A stretch of 64,000 bases of DNA from Palsa-360 sp963710315. Lineage in GTDB: Bacteria; Acidobacteriota; Terriglobia; Acidiferrales; UBA7541. The notes below the pieces were generated by a model. That model worked only from the letters and a program-made list of their open reading frames with translations. It did no database searches and was not told the DNA's origin. Shown in pieces: positions 18,209 to 27,188 of the stretch. The stretch is from NCBI GenBank assembly GCA_963710315.1, contig CAVPZW010000007.1, positions 124,001-188,000 of the forward strand, written 5' to 3'. The first letter of the stretch is position 1. Every line of letters begins with the position of its first letter. The position numbers were made by a program, and so were the translations under genes.

Positions 18209-20344
18209 TTATTTCTCTGTGTCGGGTGTCACAATTTCCGAAAAATCTGCAATGGTCGAGAACTCCAAAAGGAGTTGCGAAAGAAGGGTCAGCCGATTCT
18301 TGCGTATCTGCTCATCTTCGGCCATCACCATGACTTCCTGAAAGAATCGGTCAACCGCGGGGCGCAGGGCTGCGATTTCTTGCAACGCCTGGCGGTATTG
18401 GCCCGATCGCTTTTGCTGTTCCACGGCCTTGATGGCTGCGGCTGCACGCGCGTGCAGCTCTCTCTCCGCCCCTTCGGCAAGCAGATCCAAGTGCACAGAC
18501 GGCAATTTCCATGCGGATTCCGGGCCTGCCTTTTCAATAATCTTGCGGATACGCTTGAACGATACGGCCAGAGGCTCGAAGTTCTTGGTCTTGCGAATCG
18601 CTTGAATGGCCTCCATCCTGCGAATCGCGTCGACCATGTCATCCGCACCGGCAGCGAACGCTGCGTTAACTTCGTCATAGGCAAGGCTGCCTCGCTCTTT
18701 AAGAACAAATCGCGCGCGGTCCAGAAGAAACTCCAATACTTGCTTCTCGACGGCAGGCGAAACGGCGATCTTGCGCGGTCCGTTGGCAAAAGCTTTTGCA
18801 GACCGTGCAATGGCCATGGAAAGCGATACCGGCAACTCCGTCTCGATCAAAATTTTCACGATGCCGATGCCAGCCCTGCGCAAAGCGAAAGGATCACTTG
18901 AACCTGACGGAACAAGCCCAACCGCAAAACATCCCACAAGGGAATCAAATTTGTCGGCCAACGCCACGGCTTGGCCGGCAATATTTCTGGGGATGGAATC
19001 TTCTAGCCCAGACGGTTTGTAATGATCGTAAACAGCCCAAGCAACTTCTTCAGGTTCTCCTTGAGCTTTTGCATAGAGGCCCCCAACAACTCCCTGAAGC
19101 TCCGTGAATTCACGGACCATTTCGGTGACCAGATCGCACTTGGAAAGTTCCGCGGCGCGGTCGGCGGCGCCAACACTGGCGTGAGGAATGCCGCTGGCAA
19201 ACCATTGTTCCGAGAGCCATCGAGCCAGCTCGCGCATGCGCTCCACTTTTTCGCCATAGCTGCCAAGCTTTTCCTGATAGGTTACGGCGTTGAGTTTCGG
19301 CAGATTGTCGGCCAGCCGACATTTCTGATCCGTCTCCCAAAAAAATCGCGCGTCCGCAAACCGCGCCCGCAAGACGCGCTCGTGCCCAGTGCGAATGAGG
19401 CCCGCTTTGTCCTTATCCAGATTGATGACCGCCAGGAAATTGGGCGCCAGCGTGCCGTCTTTGCGCTCCAGCGCAAAGTATTTTTGATGGCCGCGCATTA
19501 CCGTGATCAGAATTTCATCCGGCAATTCCAAAAATGCAGGATCGAATCCGCCCAGAATCGCGCTGGGGTATTCGTTGAGATAGGTCACCATATTCATGAG
19601 GTGCGCATCCTCGTGTATCCGAAGGCCCTTCCCGGCGGCCAGGCGACGCAATTCCCCTTCTATTTTGGTCTTGCGGTCCTCGGGCCGGACCAGCACAAAG
19701 TTGGTCTTCAACTTTTGAACGTAATCCTTTACCCCGCTCACGGGAATCTTTGCCTTCCCAAGGAAGCGATGTCCTGAGGAAGAATTCCCAGCCACGGCAT
19801 CACCCAGCTTGACTTGCAGAGTCTTGCCGCCAAGCAGGGCCACAACCCATCGAATCGGACGGATAAAATGAATGTCTTCCGCCCTGGTCCAGTACATGCT
19901 GCGCGGCCAGGGAATCTCGGCAACCGTTCGCGGAAGAATTTCCTCAAGAATTTCCTTGGCGGTCCTTCCCAGGATCACTTGTTTCGCGGAGAGATAATCG
20001 CCCTTGGGAGTCGAAACTGTGGACAGCTTTGCCACCGGCAGATTCATTTTTTGAGCGAAGCTTTCGGCAGCCCGTGTGGGCTTGCCGGAAGCGTCAAAAG
20101 AAACCGACTTCGGCGGTCCGGTAATTTCCTTGGTTTCATCCGGCTGCTTGAGACGAACCTTTGCGCAAGATGCCACCAGCCTGCGCGGAGCTCCATAGAC
20201 TTCAACCGGAGCGCCTTGCATTAGATTGTGAGCAGTCAGATATTTCTCAAGTATTACTTTCAATTCCTTTATTGCGCCAGGCAACATCCCTGCCGGGATT
20301 TCCTCGCAACCGATCTCGAACAAGAAGTCCGTGGTGCCCTTCAT
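18209..20344 (-). CDS. glyS: glycyl-tRNA synthetase beta subunit
   Basis: Beta subunit (711 residues) of the alpha2-beta2 bacterial glycyl-tRNA synthetase; carries the tRNA-binding domains. The start DFLFEIGCEEIPAGMLP and the later GHRFLG, MRGHQKYFAL and KCDLVTEMVREFTELQGVVG are family hallmarks. The last part forms the helical anticodon-binding region. Its ATG overlaps the glyQ stop as ATGA, so translation is coupled and gives matched subunit amounts. Confidence 0.97.
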   Translation of the reverse strand: MKGTTDFLFEIGCEEIPAGMLPGAIKELKVILEKYLTAHNLMQGAPVEVYGAPRRLVASCAKVRLKQPDETKEITGPPKSVSFDASGKPTRAAESFAQKMNLPVAKLSTVSTPKGDYLSAKQVILGRTAKEILEEILPRTVAEIPWPRSMYWTRAEDIHFIRPIRWVVALLGGKTLQVKLGDAVAGNSSSGHRFLGKAKIPVSGVKDYVQKLKTNFVLVRPEDRKTKIEGELRRLAAGKGLRIHEDAHLMNMVTYLNEYPSAILGGFDPAFLELPDEILITVMRGHQKYFALERKDGTLAPNFLAVINLDKDKAGLIRTGHERVLRARFADARFFWETDQKCRLADNLPKLNAVTYQEKLGSYGEKVERMRELARWLSEQWFASGIPHASVGAADRAAELSKCDLVTEMVREFTELQGVVGGLYAKAQGEPEEVAWAVYDHYKPSGLEDSIPRNIAGQAVALADKFDSLVGCFAVGLVPSGSSDPFALRRAGIGIVKILIETELPVSLSMAIARSAKAFANGPRKIAVSPAVEKQVLEFLLDRARFVLKERGSLAYDEVNAAFAAGADDMVDAIRRMEAIQAIRKTKNFEPLAVSFKRIRKIIEKAGPESAWKLPSVHLDLLAEGAERELHARAAAAIKAVEQQKRSGQYRQALQEIAALRPAVDRFFQEVMVMAEDEQIRKNRLTLLSQLLLEFSTIADFSEIVTPDTEK

Positions 20345-21300
20345 AGTGAAACCTCCGCAATCGCCGCCGCACTGCGCACTTCTGCCTGCTGAGCAAGGTA
20401 ATCGACTGCCACGCGGCAGGCGATCTGTCGTATACGTCCGATCAACTGCGCGCGCTCGGTTGTGGAGATGACACCGCGAGAATCAAGCAGGTTGAAGAGG
20501 TGAGAGCATTTCAAGCAATGGTCGTATGCGGCGAGGATGGGGAAACGCCGATCGTGTTTGATGGAGCGCTTCTCGTAGGCATCGAGCAGCTGGCCAGCCT
20601 CTTTTTCGTGCAATTCAAATAGTTTTCGAGTGATGACCGTATCCGCATATTCGAAGTTGTAGGCCGAAAACTCTTGCTCTTCGAGCAGTTTTACTTGCGC
20701 GTAGCTGCAATCGTCCGACCAGCGCACATCGTAAACGCTATCCACGCCCTGGAGATAGGCGCAAATGCGATCCAAGCCATAGGTCAGTTCAGCCGGCACA
20801 GGGTCGAGATCGATCCCGCCGCTCTGCTGAAAATAGGTAAACTGCGTAATCTCCAAGCCGTCCAGAAGAACTTGCCAGCCCACGCCCCAGGCACCCAGCG
20901 TTGGCGATTCCCAGTTGTCTTCCTCGAAACGCACGTCATGCGCGGCCAGGTCCAGGCCGATGGCTGCAAGACTATTCAAATAGAGATTCTGAATGTCAGG
21001 AGGAGACGGCTTCAAAATGACTTGCAGCTGATGATGCTTGAACAGACGGTTTGGATTTTCGCCGTAGCGACCGTCGGCGGGCCGACGAGACGGCTGAACG
21101 TATGCCACGCGATAGGGGTCAGGCCCCAGCACGCGCAGGAAGGTTTCGGGATGCATGGTGCCTGCCCCGACTTCCACGTCGTAGGGCTGCTGAATCACAC
21201 ATCCTCGGTCGCTCCAGTATTTTTGCAACTGAAGGATGAGGTTTTGAAATGTGGGCCCCGCTGGGGTCTTTGATTTTACTTTAGCTTTCAATGATTCCAC
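20341..21300 (-). CDS. glyQ: glycyl-tRNA synthetase alpha subunit
   Basis: Catalytic class II alpha subunit (319 residues) that activates glycine. It has TFQNLILQLQKYWSDRGCVIQQPYDVEVGAGTMHPETFLR, PSRRPADGRYGENPNR, and WGVGWQVLLDGLEITQFTYFQQ. GTG start with GGGAG just upstream. It overlaps the end of recO by 20 nt and the start of glyS by 4 nt, so recO-glyQ-glyS form one transcription unit. Confidence 0.97.
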   Translation of the reverse strand: MESLKAKVKSKTPAGPTFQNLILQLQKYWSDRGCVIQQPYDVEVGAGTMHPETFLRVLGPDPYRVAYVQPSRRPADGRYGENPNRLFKHHQLQVILKPSPPDIQNLYLNSLAAIGLDLAAHDVRFEEDNWESPTLGAWGVGWQVLLDGLEITQFTYFQQSGGIDLDPVPAELTYGLDRICAYLQGVDSVYDVRWSDDCSYAQVKLLEEQEFSAYNFEYADTVITRKLFELHEKEAGQLLDAYEKRSIKHDRRFPILAAYDHCLKCSHLFNLLDSRGVISTTERAQLIGRIRQIACRVAVDYLAQQAEVRSAAAIAEVSL

Positions 21301-22042
21301 CTTCTCCCGCTTCGAATGTTTTTCTGGAGATCAGCTTCTTCTCCATGTGGTGTTCCAGGACATCTAAAACATAGCTTAAGATTTCTTTTACTGAAGTGAG
21401 CTGAAAACTTTCCTTCAACAATCGCTCCAGAGTTCCTGAAAGAGCCGTACGCCCAAATGAAAGCGATTCTTTAGATATTAGCCTCATCCAATCGACCCGG
21501 CAATCAGCGCAGGAAAGCTCGGCAAATCCGGGTGAATGAAATGCGCCTTCGGACTGCAAACCTCTACCACAATGTGAGCAGCGGTCGAGCGGGCCTAGCC
21601 AGCCGCCTAGGCGCGCCGTCCACAAACAGAAATATGCAAGTACCGCTTGAGATGGCCCGTGAACCCGAATGGCGCGCGCCGTCAGCAAGACCAGCCGAAA
21701 GTGGGCGTCGGCCGCTTCCCTCTCTCCCAGCACGGAGTCTGTAATTTCGCTAACCAGCGCAAGAGCCACAGAGGACGAATAGTCCTGCTGCACATCCATA
21801 AACGATTCGATCAATTCACACTGATTAATGCGAACCAGTTCCCGCGTCTCCCGCTCAAAATACCAGATACGGATATACGCAAGGACTTCCAGCGTTGAGC
21901 CAAATCGGCTCTTTGGAAGCCGAGCGCCACGCGCAACGCCACGGACTCGGCCGGACTGGCGGTCGAGAAAGCTGACCAGCCGGTCGCCCTCACCGAGGGG
22001 GTAAGTTCGCAAGACAATGGCTTCAGACTCCTTGAGCGGCAT
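21281..22042 (-). CDS. recO: DNA repair protein RecO
   Basis: Recombination mediator that helps load RecA on SSB-coated single-stranded DNA in the RecFOR pathway. The 253-residue chain has the N-terminal OB-fold start ESEAIVLRTYPLGEGDRLVSFLDRQSGRVRGVARGAR, then the helical region with a zinc site CSHCG ... CADC, as in many bacterial RecO. First gene of the recO-glyQ-glyS unit. No clear ribosome site is visible; that position is occupied by a GTCGGC-GC-GCCGAC palindrome. Confidence 0.92.
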   Translation of the reverse strand: MPLKESEAIVLRTYPLGEGDRLVSFLDRQSGRVRGVARGARLPKSRFGSTLEVLAYIRIWYFERETRELVRINQCELIESFMDVQQDYSSSVALALVSEITDSVLGEREAADAHFRLVLLTARAIRVHGPSQAVLAYFCLWTARLGGWLGPLDRCSHCGRGLQSEGAFHSPGFAELSCADCRVDWMRLISKESLSFGRTALSGTLERLLKESFQLTSVKEILSYVLDVLEHHMEKKLISRKTFEAGEGGIIES

Positions 22043-22049
22043 TTATTTT

Positions 22050-22063
22050 GTCGGCGCGCCGAC
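22050..22063. repeat. 14-bp palindrome GTCGGC-GC-GCCGAC before recO
   Basis: Inverted repeat 8 nt upstream of the recO start codon, where a ribosome site would normally be. Same half sites as those at 15248 and 18162. Confidence 0.45.
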
Positions 22064-22339
22064 CGACCACGACAAACACGCTAGCAGATTCGCGCGACGA
22101 AATTGGCAAATCGTTAATTACCATACCCGAGAGGCTGAATCAATTGAGAACCGCAAACAATTGCGCAAATAGAACATTCCAACTCGTCACGCACAAGTGG
22201 CCACCCGCAACCGGCGTATAAACCGCACCTTACAGCCGCTCAAGTAATATGTTTACCTGGAACTCTTCTTGTAAAAATTATCAGACACATATCACTCATT
22301 TCCTCTTGCGCGGCAGCGGTTTTTCCGTAAAGTGTCTCT
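22064..22339. other. divergent intergenic region recO / PfkB kinase
   Basis: About 280 nt between two divergent genes, more AT-rich than its surroundings. It must hold both promoters. I see no gene, riboswitch or clear repeat in it beyond the palindrome next to recO. Confidence 0.5.
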
Positions 22340-23311
22340 GTGACCGAAATCCTTCCAATCGTGGACGTTGTCGGCGTAGGACTGAACGCCACAGACACCA
22401 TCATTCGCCTGCCTCACTTCCCCGCTTTCAACTCCAAAGTGGAATTCCGCGTTTCGGAAATACTCCCGGGAGGCCAGGTGGCAACGGCCGTCACGGCCTG
22501 TGCGCACTGGGGTTTGGAGGCGCGCTACGTCGGCAAGATCGGCGATGACTCCGCGGGCGCACTGCAGCAGGAAGAGATGTTGAAATCGGGGATTGAAGCC
22601 CACTGGGTCAAGGTGCCCCAGTGCCAGAGCCAGTCCTCCTTTATTTTGGTGGATGAGGAAAGCGGGGAGCGAACTGTCCTTTGGAAGCGCGACCCGCGCC
22701 TCGAACTACTGCCCTCGGAAATCCAGCGGGAGTGGGTGACTCGCTCCAGGCTCCTGCACGTGGATGGACACGACTGTGCCGGAGCTACACAGGCGGCCCG
22801 CTGGGCCCGTTCGGCGCGAATACCGGTCACAGCCGACCTCGACAATCGCTACCCTGGAGTGGAAGCTTTACTTGAATGTGTAGACTACGCCATCACATCT
22901 CAAGAGTTCCCTGCCAGGGTAACCGGCGAAAGCGATTTATTCATTGCCATGCCCGCCCTTGCCGCCCGCTTTGGCTGCCGTGTGGCTGCCGCCACTTTGG
23001 GTACCGACGGTGTGCTTGCCTGGGATGGCGCCCGCTTCCACTACTCCCCTGCGTTTGACTTGAAGCCGGTCGACACGACCGGAGCCGGCGACGTATTTCA
23101 CGCCGCCTTCGCCTATGCCTTATTGCGAGGCGATCAACTTCCGCAATCGCTGGAGTTCAGTTGCGCCGCCGCGGGCCTGTCCTGCATGGGCATGGGTGCG
23201 AGAGGCGGAATCGCGGACCTGGAAAGGATTAACGATCTGATTCGCAACGGCCGACGAAGGCCCCATGCATTCACCTCGGATCAACTTGAATCGGCACGGG
23301 CGGCCCGATGA
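22340..23311 (+). CDS. PfkB-family carbohydrate kinase (ribokinase-like)
   Basis: ATP-dependent sugar or nucleoside kinase, 323 residues. The N-terminus has the PfkB signature around GGQVATAVTACAHWGLEARYVGKIGDD, and the second signature DTTGAGDVFHAAFAYALL places the catalytic base at Asp251. The acceptor is not clear: the sugar-binding residues resemble ribokinase/adenosine-kinase relatives but give no firm assignment. The start is a GTG. The ATG of the rhomboid gene overlaps its stop as ATGA. Confidence 0.85.
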   Translation: MTEILPIVDVVGVGLNATDTIIRLPHFPAFNSKVEFRVSEILPGGQVATAVTACAHWGLEARYVGKIGDDSAGALQQEEMLKSGIEAHWVKVPQCQSQSSFILVDEESGERTVLWKRDPRLELLPSEIQREWVTRSRLLHVDGHDCAGATQAARWARSARIPVTADLDNRYPGVEALLECVDYAITSQEFPARVTGESDLFIAMPALAARFGCRVAAATLGTDGVLAWDGARFHYSPAFDLKPVDTTGAGDVFHAAFAYALLRGDQLPQSLEFSCAAAGLSCMGMGARGGIADLERINDLIRNGRRRPHAFTSDQLESARAAR

Positions 23312-23997
23312 TCCCGCTTCGCGTGGACATTTTTCGCTCGCGATTCGCGTTCTTCAATGCGCTGCTAATTCTGGTGAATGTGTTCGCCTTCCTGCACGAA
23401 GTGACATTGACTCCGCGCATGGGGCGCGCGCTGGTCTACAGTTTCGGACTGATCCCTGCGCATGAGCAATTGCTCTTCGCCAGGCACGGCATCTCCCTCG
23501 GGCAAGCCATCCTTCCCATGTTCACCAGCATGTTTCTGCACGGCGGATGGATGCACCTCCTGGGAAACATGCTGTTTCTCTGGGTGTTCGGCGGGGCCGT
23601 GGAAGAGGCCTTGGGCCACTTTCAATATCTCATCTTCTACTTGATCTGCGGAGTCGGCTCGGCCCTATTCCACACGGTCTTCAATCTTGGGTCGAAGGTT
23701 CCCACCATCGGAGCAAGCGGGGCGATTTCCGGAGTTATGGGCGCATTTATCGTTCTGTTTCCCAAGTCGCGCGTGACCACGCTGATTCCCGCACTGCTGC
23801 TGTTTTTCACCGTAAAGATTCCGGCCTACCTTATGCTGGGCTACTGGTTCTTCCTGCAATTTTTCAACGGGGTGGCGTCGCTGGGCATGACCGATCAGGG
23901 CGGAGTGGCCTGGTGGGCCCACGTCGGGGGATTTGTGCTGGGAGCAGTGCTGGTGGTTGGCCAACGGCCAAAGATGCGCAGCGCTGCCTACAGCTAG
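23308..23997 (+). CDS. rhomboid-family intramembrane serine protease
   Basis: Membrane protease of 229 residues that would cut transmembrane helices of substrates. The catalytic Ser is in GASG (Ser137) and the catalytic His in AWWAHVGGF (His205). The L1-loop region FLHGGWMHLLGNMLFLWVFG is typical. About six TM segments are visible. The 4-nt overlap with the PfkB kinase suggests coupled expression, though no functional link is known to me. Convergent with the racemase gene. Confidence 0.9.
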   Translation: MIPLRVDIFRSRFAFFNALLILVNVFAFLHEVTLTPRMGRALVYSFGLIPAHEQLLFARHGISLGQAILPMFTSMFLHGGWMHLLGNMLFLWVFGGAVEEALGHFQYLIFYLICGVGSALFHTVFNLGSKVPTIGASGAISGVMGAFIVLFPKSRVTTLIPALLLFFTVKIPAYLMLGYWFFLQFFNGVASLGMTDQGGVAWWAHVGGFVLGAVLVVGQRPKMRSAAYS

Positions 23998-24010
23998 GCT
24001 TTTCCTGCCG

Positions 24011-25117
24011 TCAAACCAAAACTTCTTTTCTCGCGGTAATGGCTTCGATGCGATCGATGCGCGGCGCGTAGCCAATGCCGGGGCCATCCGGCACGTGGAT
24101 TGTGCCCTGCGGGGTGACCACCACTTCCGGGTCGATGACGTCTTCCACCCAATAGCGGCGGCTGGCGGTGACGTCTCCGGGCAGTGAGAAATTTTCCAGC
24201 GTAGAGAGAGCGATGTTGTGCGCGCGGCCGATTCCGGACTCCAGCATCCCTCCGCACCACACCGGAATTTGCCTGGACTGGCAGAGGTCGTGGATCTTGC
24301 GCGATGGGGTGTACCCGCCCAAGCGCCCTAGCTTTATATTGATAATGCGGCAGGCGCCCAGGTCGATGGCGGCGCGGGCATGCTCTTCCGTGTGAATGCA
24401 TTCGTCGAGGCAGATTGGGGTGTCCAGTTTGCGCTGCAATTCGGCGTGGCTAAAGATGTCGTCCCAGCCGAGCGGCTGCTCGATCATCATCAGATAGTAG
24501 GCTTCCAGGCGCTTCAGGTGCGGCCAGTCTTCCAGGCGATAGGCGGAGTTGGCGTCAACCATCAAGCGGATTCTAGGAAACTTCTGGCGCAGGCGCTCCA
24601 CGGGAGTAACGTCATTCCCAGGCTTAATCTTTATCTTGATACGTTGATAGCCAGCGGCCAGCTCGCGTTCGACAGTCTCGACCAATTCTTCAAGCGTCGC
24701 TTTAATGCCAATGGACACGCCGCAGGCAATCTCCTGGCGCGCTCCTCCAAGAAGCTTCCACAGCGGAAGGCCTTTTTGTTTGGCCTCGGCGTCCCAGAGA
24801 GCTGATTCCACGGCACCCTTCGCCATGTTGTGTCCGCGAATTGATTCAAGAGCGGCCCATACCTCAGCAGCGCTCTCGAAATCGCGCCCTTTGAGCAACG
24901 GCCAGATGAAGTCTCGCAAAACATGCCATGCGGTCTCGACAGTTTCGGGAGCGTAGAATGGGCCCTCGCCGGCGACCGATTCACCCCAGCCGGCAACGCC
25001 GTCCGACTGAACCTCCACAAGGAGCATGCGCCGGTTTGTGAGGCGGCCAAAACTGGTTTCAAAGGGAGTGACCAGCGGCATTCGGATTTCGCGAAGAGTG
25101 ATGCTCTGAACCTTCAC
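24011..25117 (-). CDS. N-succinylamino acid racemase / o-succinylbenzoate synthase family enzyme
   Basis: Enolase-superfamily enzyme of 368 residues. Metal and acid/base residues are all present: KXK catalytic Lys (KIKIKPG, Lys163/165), Asp188 in MVDANSAY, Glu213 in MIEQPLGWDD, Asp238 in CLDECIH and Lys262 in NIKLGRLGGY. The family does o-succinylbenzoate synthesis (menaquinone) or N-succinylamino acid racemisation, which motifs do not separate. The overlapping upstream acetyltransferase gene and absence of other men genes favour the racemase role. GTG start with a strong GGGGAG 6 nt upstream, overlapping the previous stop as GTGA. Confidence 0.88.
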   Translation of the reverse strand: MKVQSITLREIRMPLVTPFETSFGRLTNRRMLLVEVQSDGVAGWGESVAGEGPFYAPETVETAWHVLRDFIWPLLKGRDFESAAEVWAALESIRGHNMAKGAVESALWDAEAKQKGLPLWKLLGGARQEIACGVSIGIKATLEELVETVERELAAGYQRIKIKIKPGNDVTPVERLRQKFPRIRLMVDANSAYRLEDWPHLKRLEAYYLMMIEQPLGWDDIFSHAELQRKLDTPICLDECIHTEEHARAAIDLGACRIINIKLGRLGGYTPSRKIHDLCQSRQIPVWCGGMLESGIGRAHNIALSTLENFSLPGDVTASRRYWVEDVIDPEVVVTPQGTIHVPDGPGIGYAPRIDRIEAITARKEVLV

Positions 25118-25914
25118 TGTGGGCTCCCCAGTTCGAGAATGTAGTCCATACCACCTTCGCTCGGCGCCACAGCGATTGCGGCGTATCCCTTGCCGAGCCA
25201 TTTGGTGAATTCCGCACGCACTTGGGACTGCAATTCTCTGGCACGCGCAGGGTCAGCGCTTCTCAATTCCTCTAAATTCGAGGGGATGGCGATGCGCGCG
25301 GCCTTCTTGGTGGGCTGCGGCTTGGATTGCTTTCCTGCAAGGACTCGGAGCACGCGCTTGGATTTGAGGTGCCATTCCGCAACGAGGCGGTCCGTGGGAA
25401 GCGAGCCGTGCAAGGGGCTGGTGGTAATTCCGTAGGCGTTTGGCAGATAGCGGCGCGCAATGGCGCCCAGGCGCATGAAATTGAAGTAGGCGTTTTTGGT
25501 TACCAACGGATCGAACGTCCACTCGATGAGGGAGATTCCCCGTGCCAGGGCGTCTTTTCTTTGGTAGAGCTTCAATCGACGGCCTACGCCACGGTCACGA
25601 TAATCGTCCAGCACGGCGGTCATGTGGGAATGCAGGAAGGGTTTACGGTCGCGCCATCCGGCAATAGCCATTGTGAAGCCTATGAGATTTGTGCCGTCAT
25701 AAGCGCCAAGAACCTGCCCTCCCGTTTCGGCAGCCACGACGAATAGGGGGATCGGAACCACGTCGATATCGGAGGATTCCCAGACTTGGCGTTCGACGCG
25801 CACGCAGGCTTCAAACTCTTCAATTCCGTGGCACGGGCGGACGACAATGCCGTCTTGCGATTCCCCAGGAGATCCCTTCGGACCAGAAGATTTGGCTCTC
25901 CTTTGAAGTTTCAT
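25114..25914 (-). CDS. GNAT acyltransferase, probable partner of the succinylamino acid racemase
   Basis: Protein of 266 residues with a GNAT fold: the acyl-CoA loop lies around HMTAVLDDYRDRGVGRRLKLYQR, followed by LIEWTFDPLVTKNAYFNFMRLGAIARRYLPNAYG, a signature of the predicted acetyltransferases of the COG3375 type. In Geobacillus a GNAT succinyltransferase, a racemase and a desuccinylase convert D- to L-amino acids; this gene and its downstream neighbour fit two of the three. A desuccinylase is not seen here. It overlaps both neighbours by 4 nt. Confidence 0.8.
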   Translation of the reverse strand: MKLQRRAKSSGPKGSPGESQDGIVVRPCHGIEEFEACVRVERQVWESSDIDVVPIPLFVVAAETGGQVLGAYDGTNLIGFTMAIAGWRDRKPFLHSHMTAVLDDYRDRGVGRRLKLYQRKDALARGISLIEWTFDPLVTKNAYFNFMRLGAIARRYLPNAYGITTSPLHGSLPTDRLVAEWHLKSKRVLRVLAGKQSKPQPTKKAARIAIPSNLEELRSADPARARELQSQVRAEFTKWLGKGYAAIAVAPSEGGMDYILELGSPQ

Positions 25915-26879
25915 GATTCGTGTTCCGCCGGAACTTTAGCTGATACTTCAACTTTGGCAAGATTCCATAATTGTTCCAGCTCTTCTTTCGACAATTTAGA
26001 CAAGTCCTTCCCTGCAGCTAAAGCTTTCCCTTCCATTTCCATAAAGCGTTTCTTGAATTTCATATTTGACTGCTTGAGTATTACTTCAGGATCGAACCCA
26101 ATAAATCGTGAAAGGTTAACGGCGGAAAACAAGAGGTCGCCCAACTCTTCTTCCACTGCACGACGATTCAGCGAAGCGATTGCCGTTCGCAGCTCCATAA
26201 TCTCTTCCTCGAGTTTTTCAAAGACCCCTTCCACATGCTCCCAGTCAAAACCGACTTGCGCGGCTCGGCGCGTCAATTGATAAGCCTCAAGTAACGCTGG
26301 AAGATGCTTAGGGATGCCATCGAGCGTAGATTGGGGGTGTGGAGTTGCTTCCTTCGCGGACGACTGCTTTTCTTTGGCTTTTATTTGAGCCCAGTTCTTA
26401 AGGACTTCGCCGGACGTTTCCGCCTTCACGCTGCCGAACACGTGTGGATGCCTGCGGACCATCTTATCGCGTATGCCGGTGATGACGTTGGAAATGTCGA
26501 ACGATCCTGCTTCACGGGCCATGTCAGCGTGGAACAAGACCTGGAGCAGGAGATCGCCCAGTTCTTCCGCCATGTCCTGAGGGGATTCCCTCTCGATGGC
26601 GTCGAGAACTTCGTAGGCTTCTTCGATCAGGTATGTGCGGAGGGTGGCGTGAGTTTGCTCGCGGTCCCAGGGGCAGCCGCCCGGAGCGCGCAGGCGCGCC
26701 TGGACTGCAACCAGGTCGTCGAAGAGCTTGCCGATGTGACCCGCGGCATCATTTTTTACAGACTTTGCGTGATTTGGCCGTGTTTTGGCCGTTTGTCGGC
26801 GCGCAGACTTTGCAGACCGCTTTTGGGGATGCGTTGGGCGTTTCGGGCGTTTTTTTGGCTTTGATTGGCGGGGAGGCAC
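25911..26879 (-). CDS. mazG: nucleoside triphosphate pyrophosphohydrolase MazG
   Basis: House-cleaning enzyme hydrolysing NTPs to NMP and pyrophosphate. The 322 residues contain two MazG helical domains: the first with GGCPWDREQTHATLRTYLIEEAYEVLDAIE and AEELGDLLLQVLFHADMA, the second with EEEIMELRTAI and VEEELGDLLFSAVNLSRF, both with the EEXXE...EXXD metal pattern. An N-terminal extension of about 45 residues is very rich in Lys, Arg and Pro, absent from E. coli MazG and possibly nucleic-acid binding. The start is GTG with only a distant AGGAG. First gene of the overlapping three-gene unit. Confidence 0.92.
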   Translation of the reverse strand: MPPRQSKPKKRPKRPTHPQKRSAKSARRQTAKTRPNHAKSVKNDAAGHIGKLFDDLVAVQARLRAPGGCPWDREQTHATLRTYLIEEAYEVLDAIERESPQDMAEELGDLLLQVLFHADMAREAGSFDISNVITGIRDKMVRRHPHVFGSVKAETSGEVLKNWAQIKAKEKQSSAKEATPHPQSTLDGIPKHLPALLEAYQLTRRAAQVGFDWEHVEGVFEKLEEEIMELRTAIASLNRRAVEEELGDLLFSAVNLSRFIGFDPEVILKQSNMKFKKRFMEMEGKALAAGKDLSKLSKEELEQLWNLAKVEVSAKVPAEHES

Positions 26880-27188
26880 GTTGAGCGGTCGTCTCCTGAA
26901 ATGAAAAGAAACTTTACGGCACGTGCGGGGAATTCACAAGGGGCAGGGTGCGCCTAGCCGGGTGAGATTCCTGCGAATTCGGCGGTTTGTGTCGTCCCTT
27001 ACGGGACTTGTTGCTTGATCTATGGTTTCCCCGCACTTCCGTGCTGGGCTACGGTGTGCCGTCCTTTCGAGACTTTTGCCGGGACGGGCTCGGACATGGA
27101 TGATGGGCACTTGTGAGTGCCCGCTGTGCGGTGCTAAACTGCTGCTTCCGTCAAGTTAGAGCGCAGTGTTTATTTTAGGGAGAGATCG
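26880..27188. other. divergent intergenic region mazG / DUF1844 gene
   Basis: About 310 nt without a gene. The centre is filled by a three-hairpin repeat at 26994-27073. The rest must hold the promoters of both genes; I see no other recognisable element. Confidence 0.6.
26994..27073. repeat. three-hairpin element, copy 1
   Basis: Hairpins GTCCCTTACGGGAC, GCACTTCCGTGC and GTCCTTTCGAGAC in a row, with GGGCTACGGTGTG after the second. Same order and spacing as copies at 32961-33039 and 42546-42626, with different stem sequences. Confidence 0.75.

Noticed and set aside
21073..21086. fourth GTCGGC-NN-GCCGAC palindrome
   Set aside because: It lies in glyQ and encodes the conserved RRPADGRYGENP region, so it needs no other explanation.
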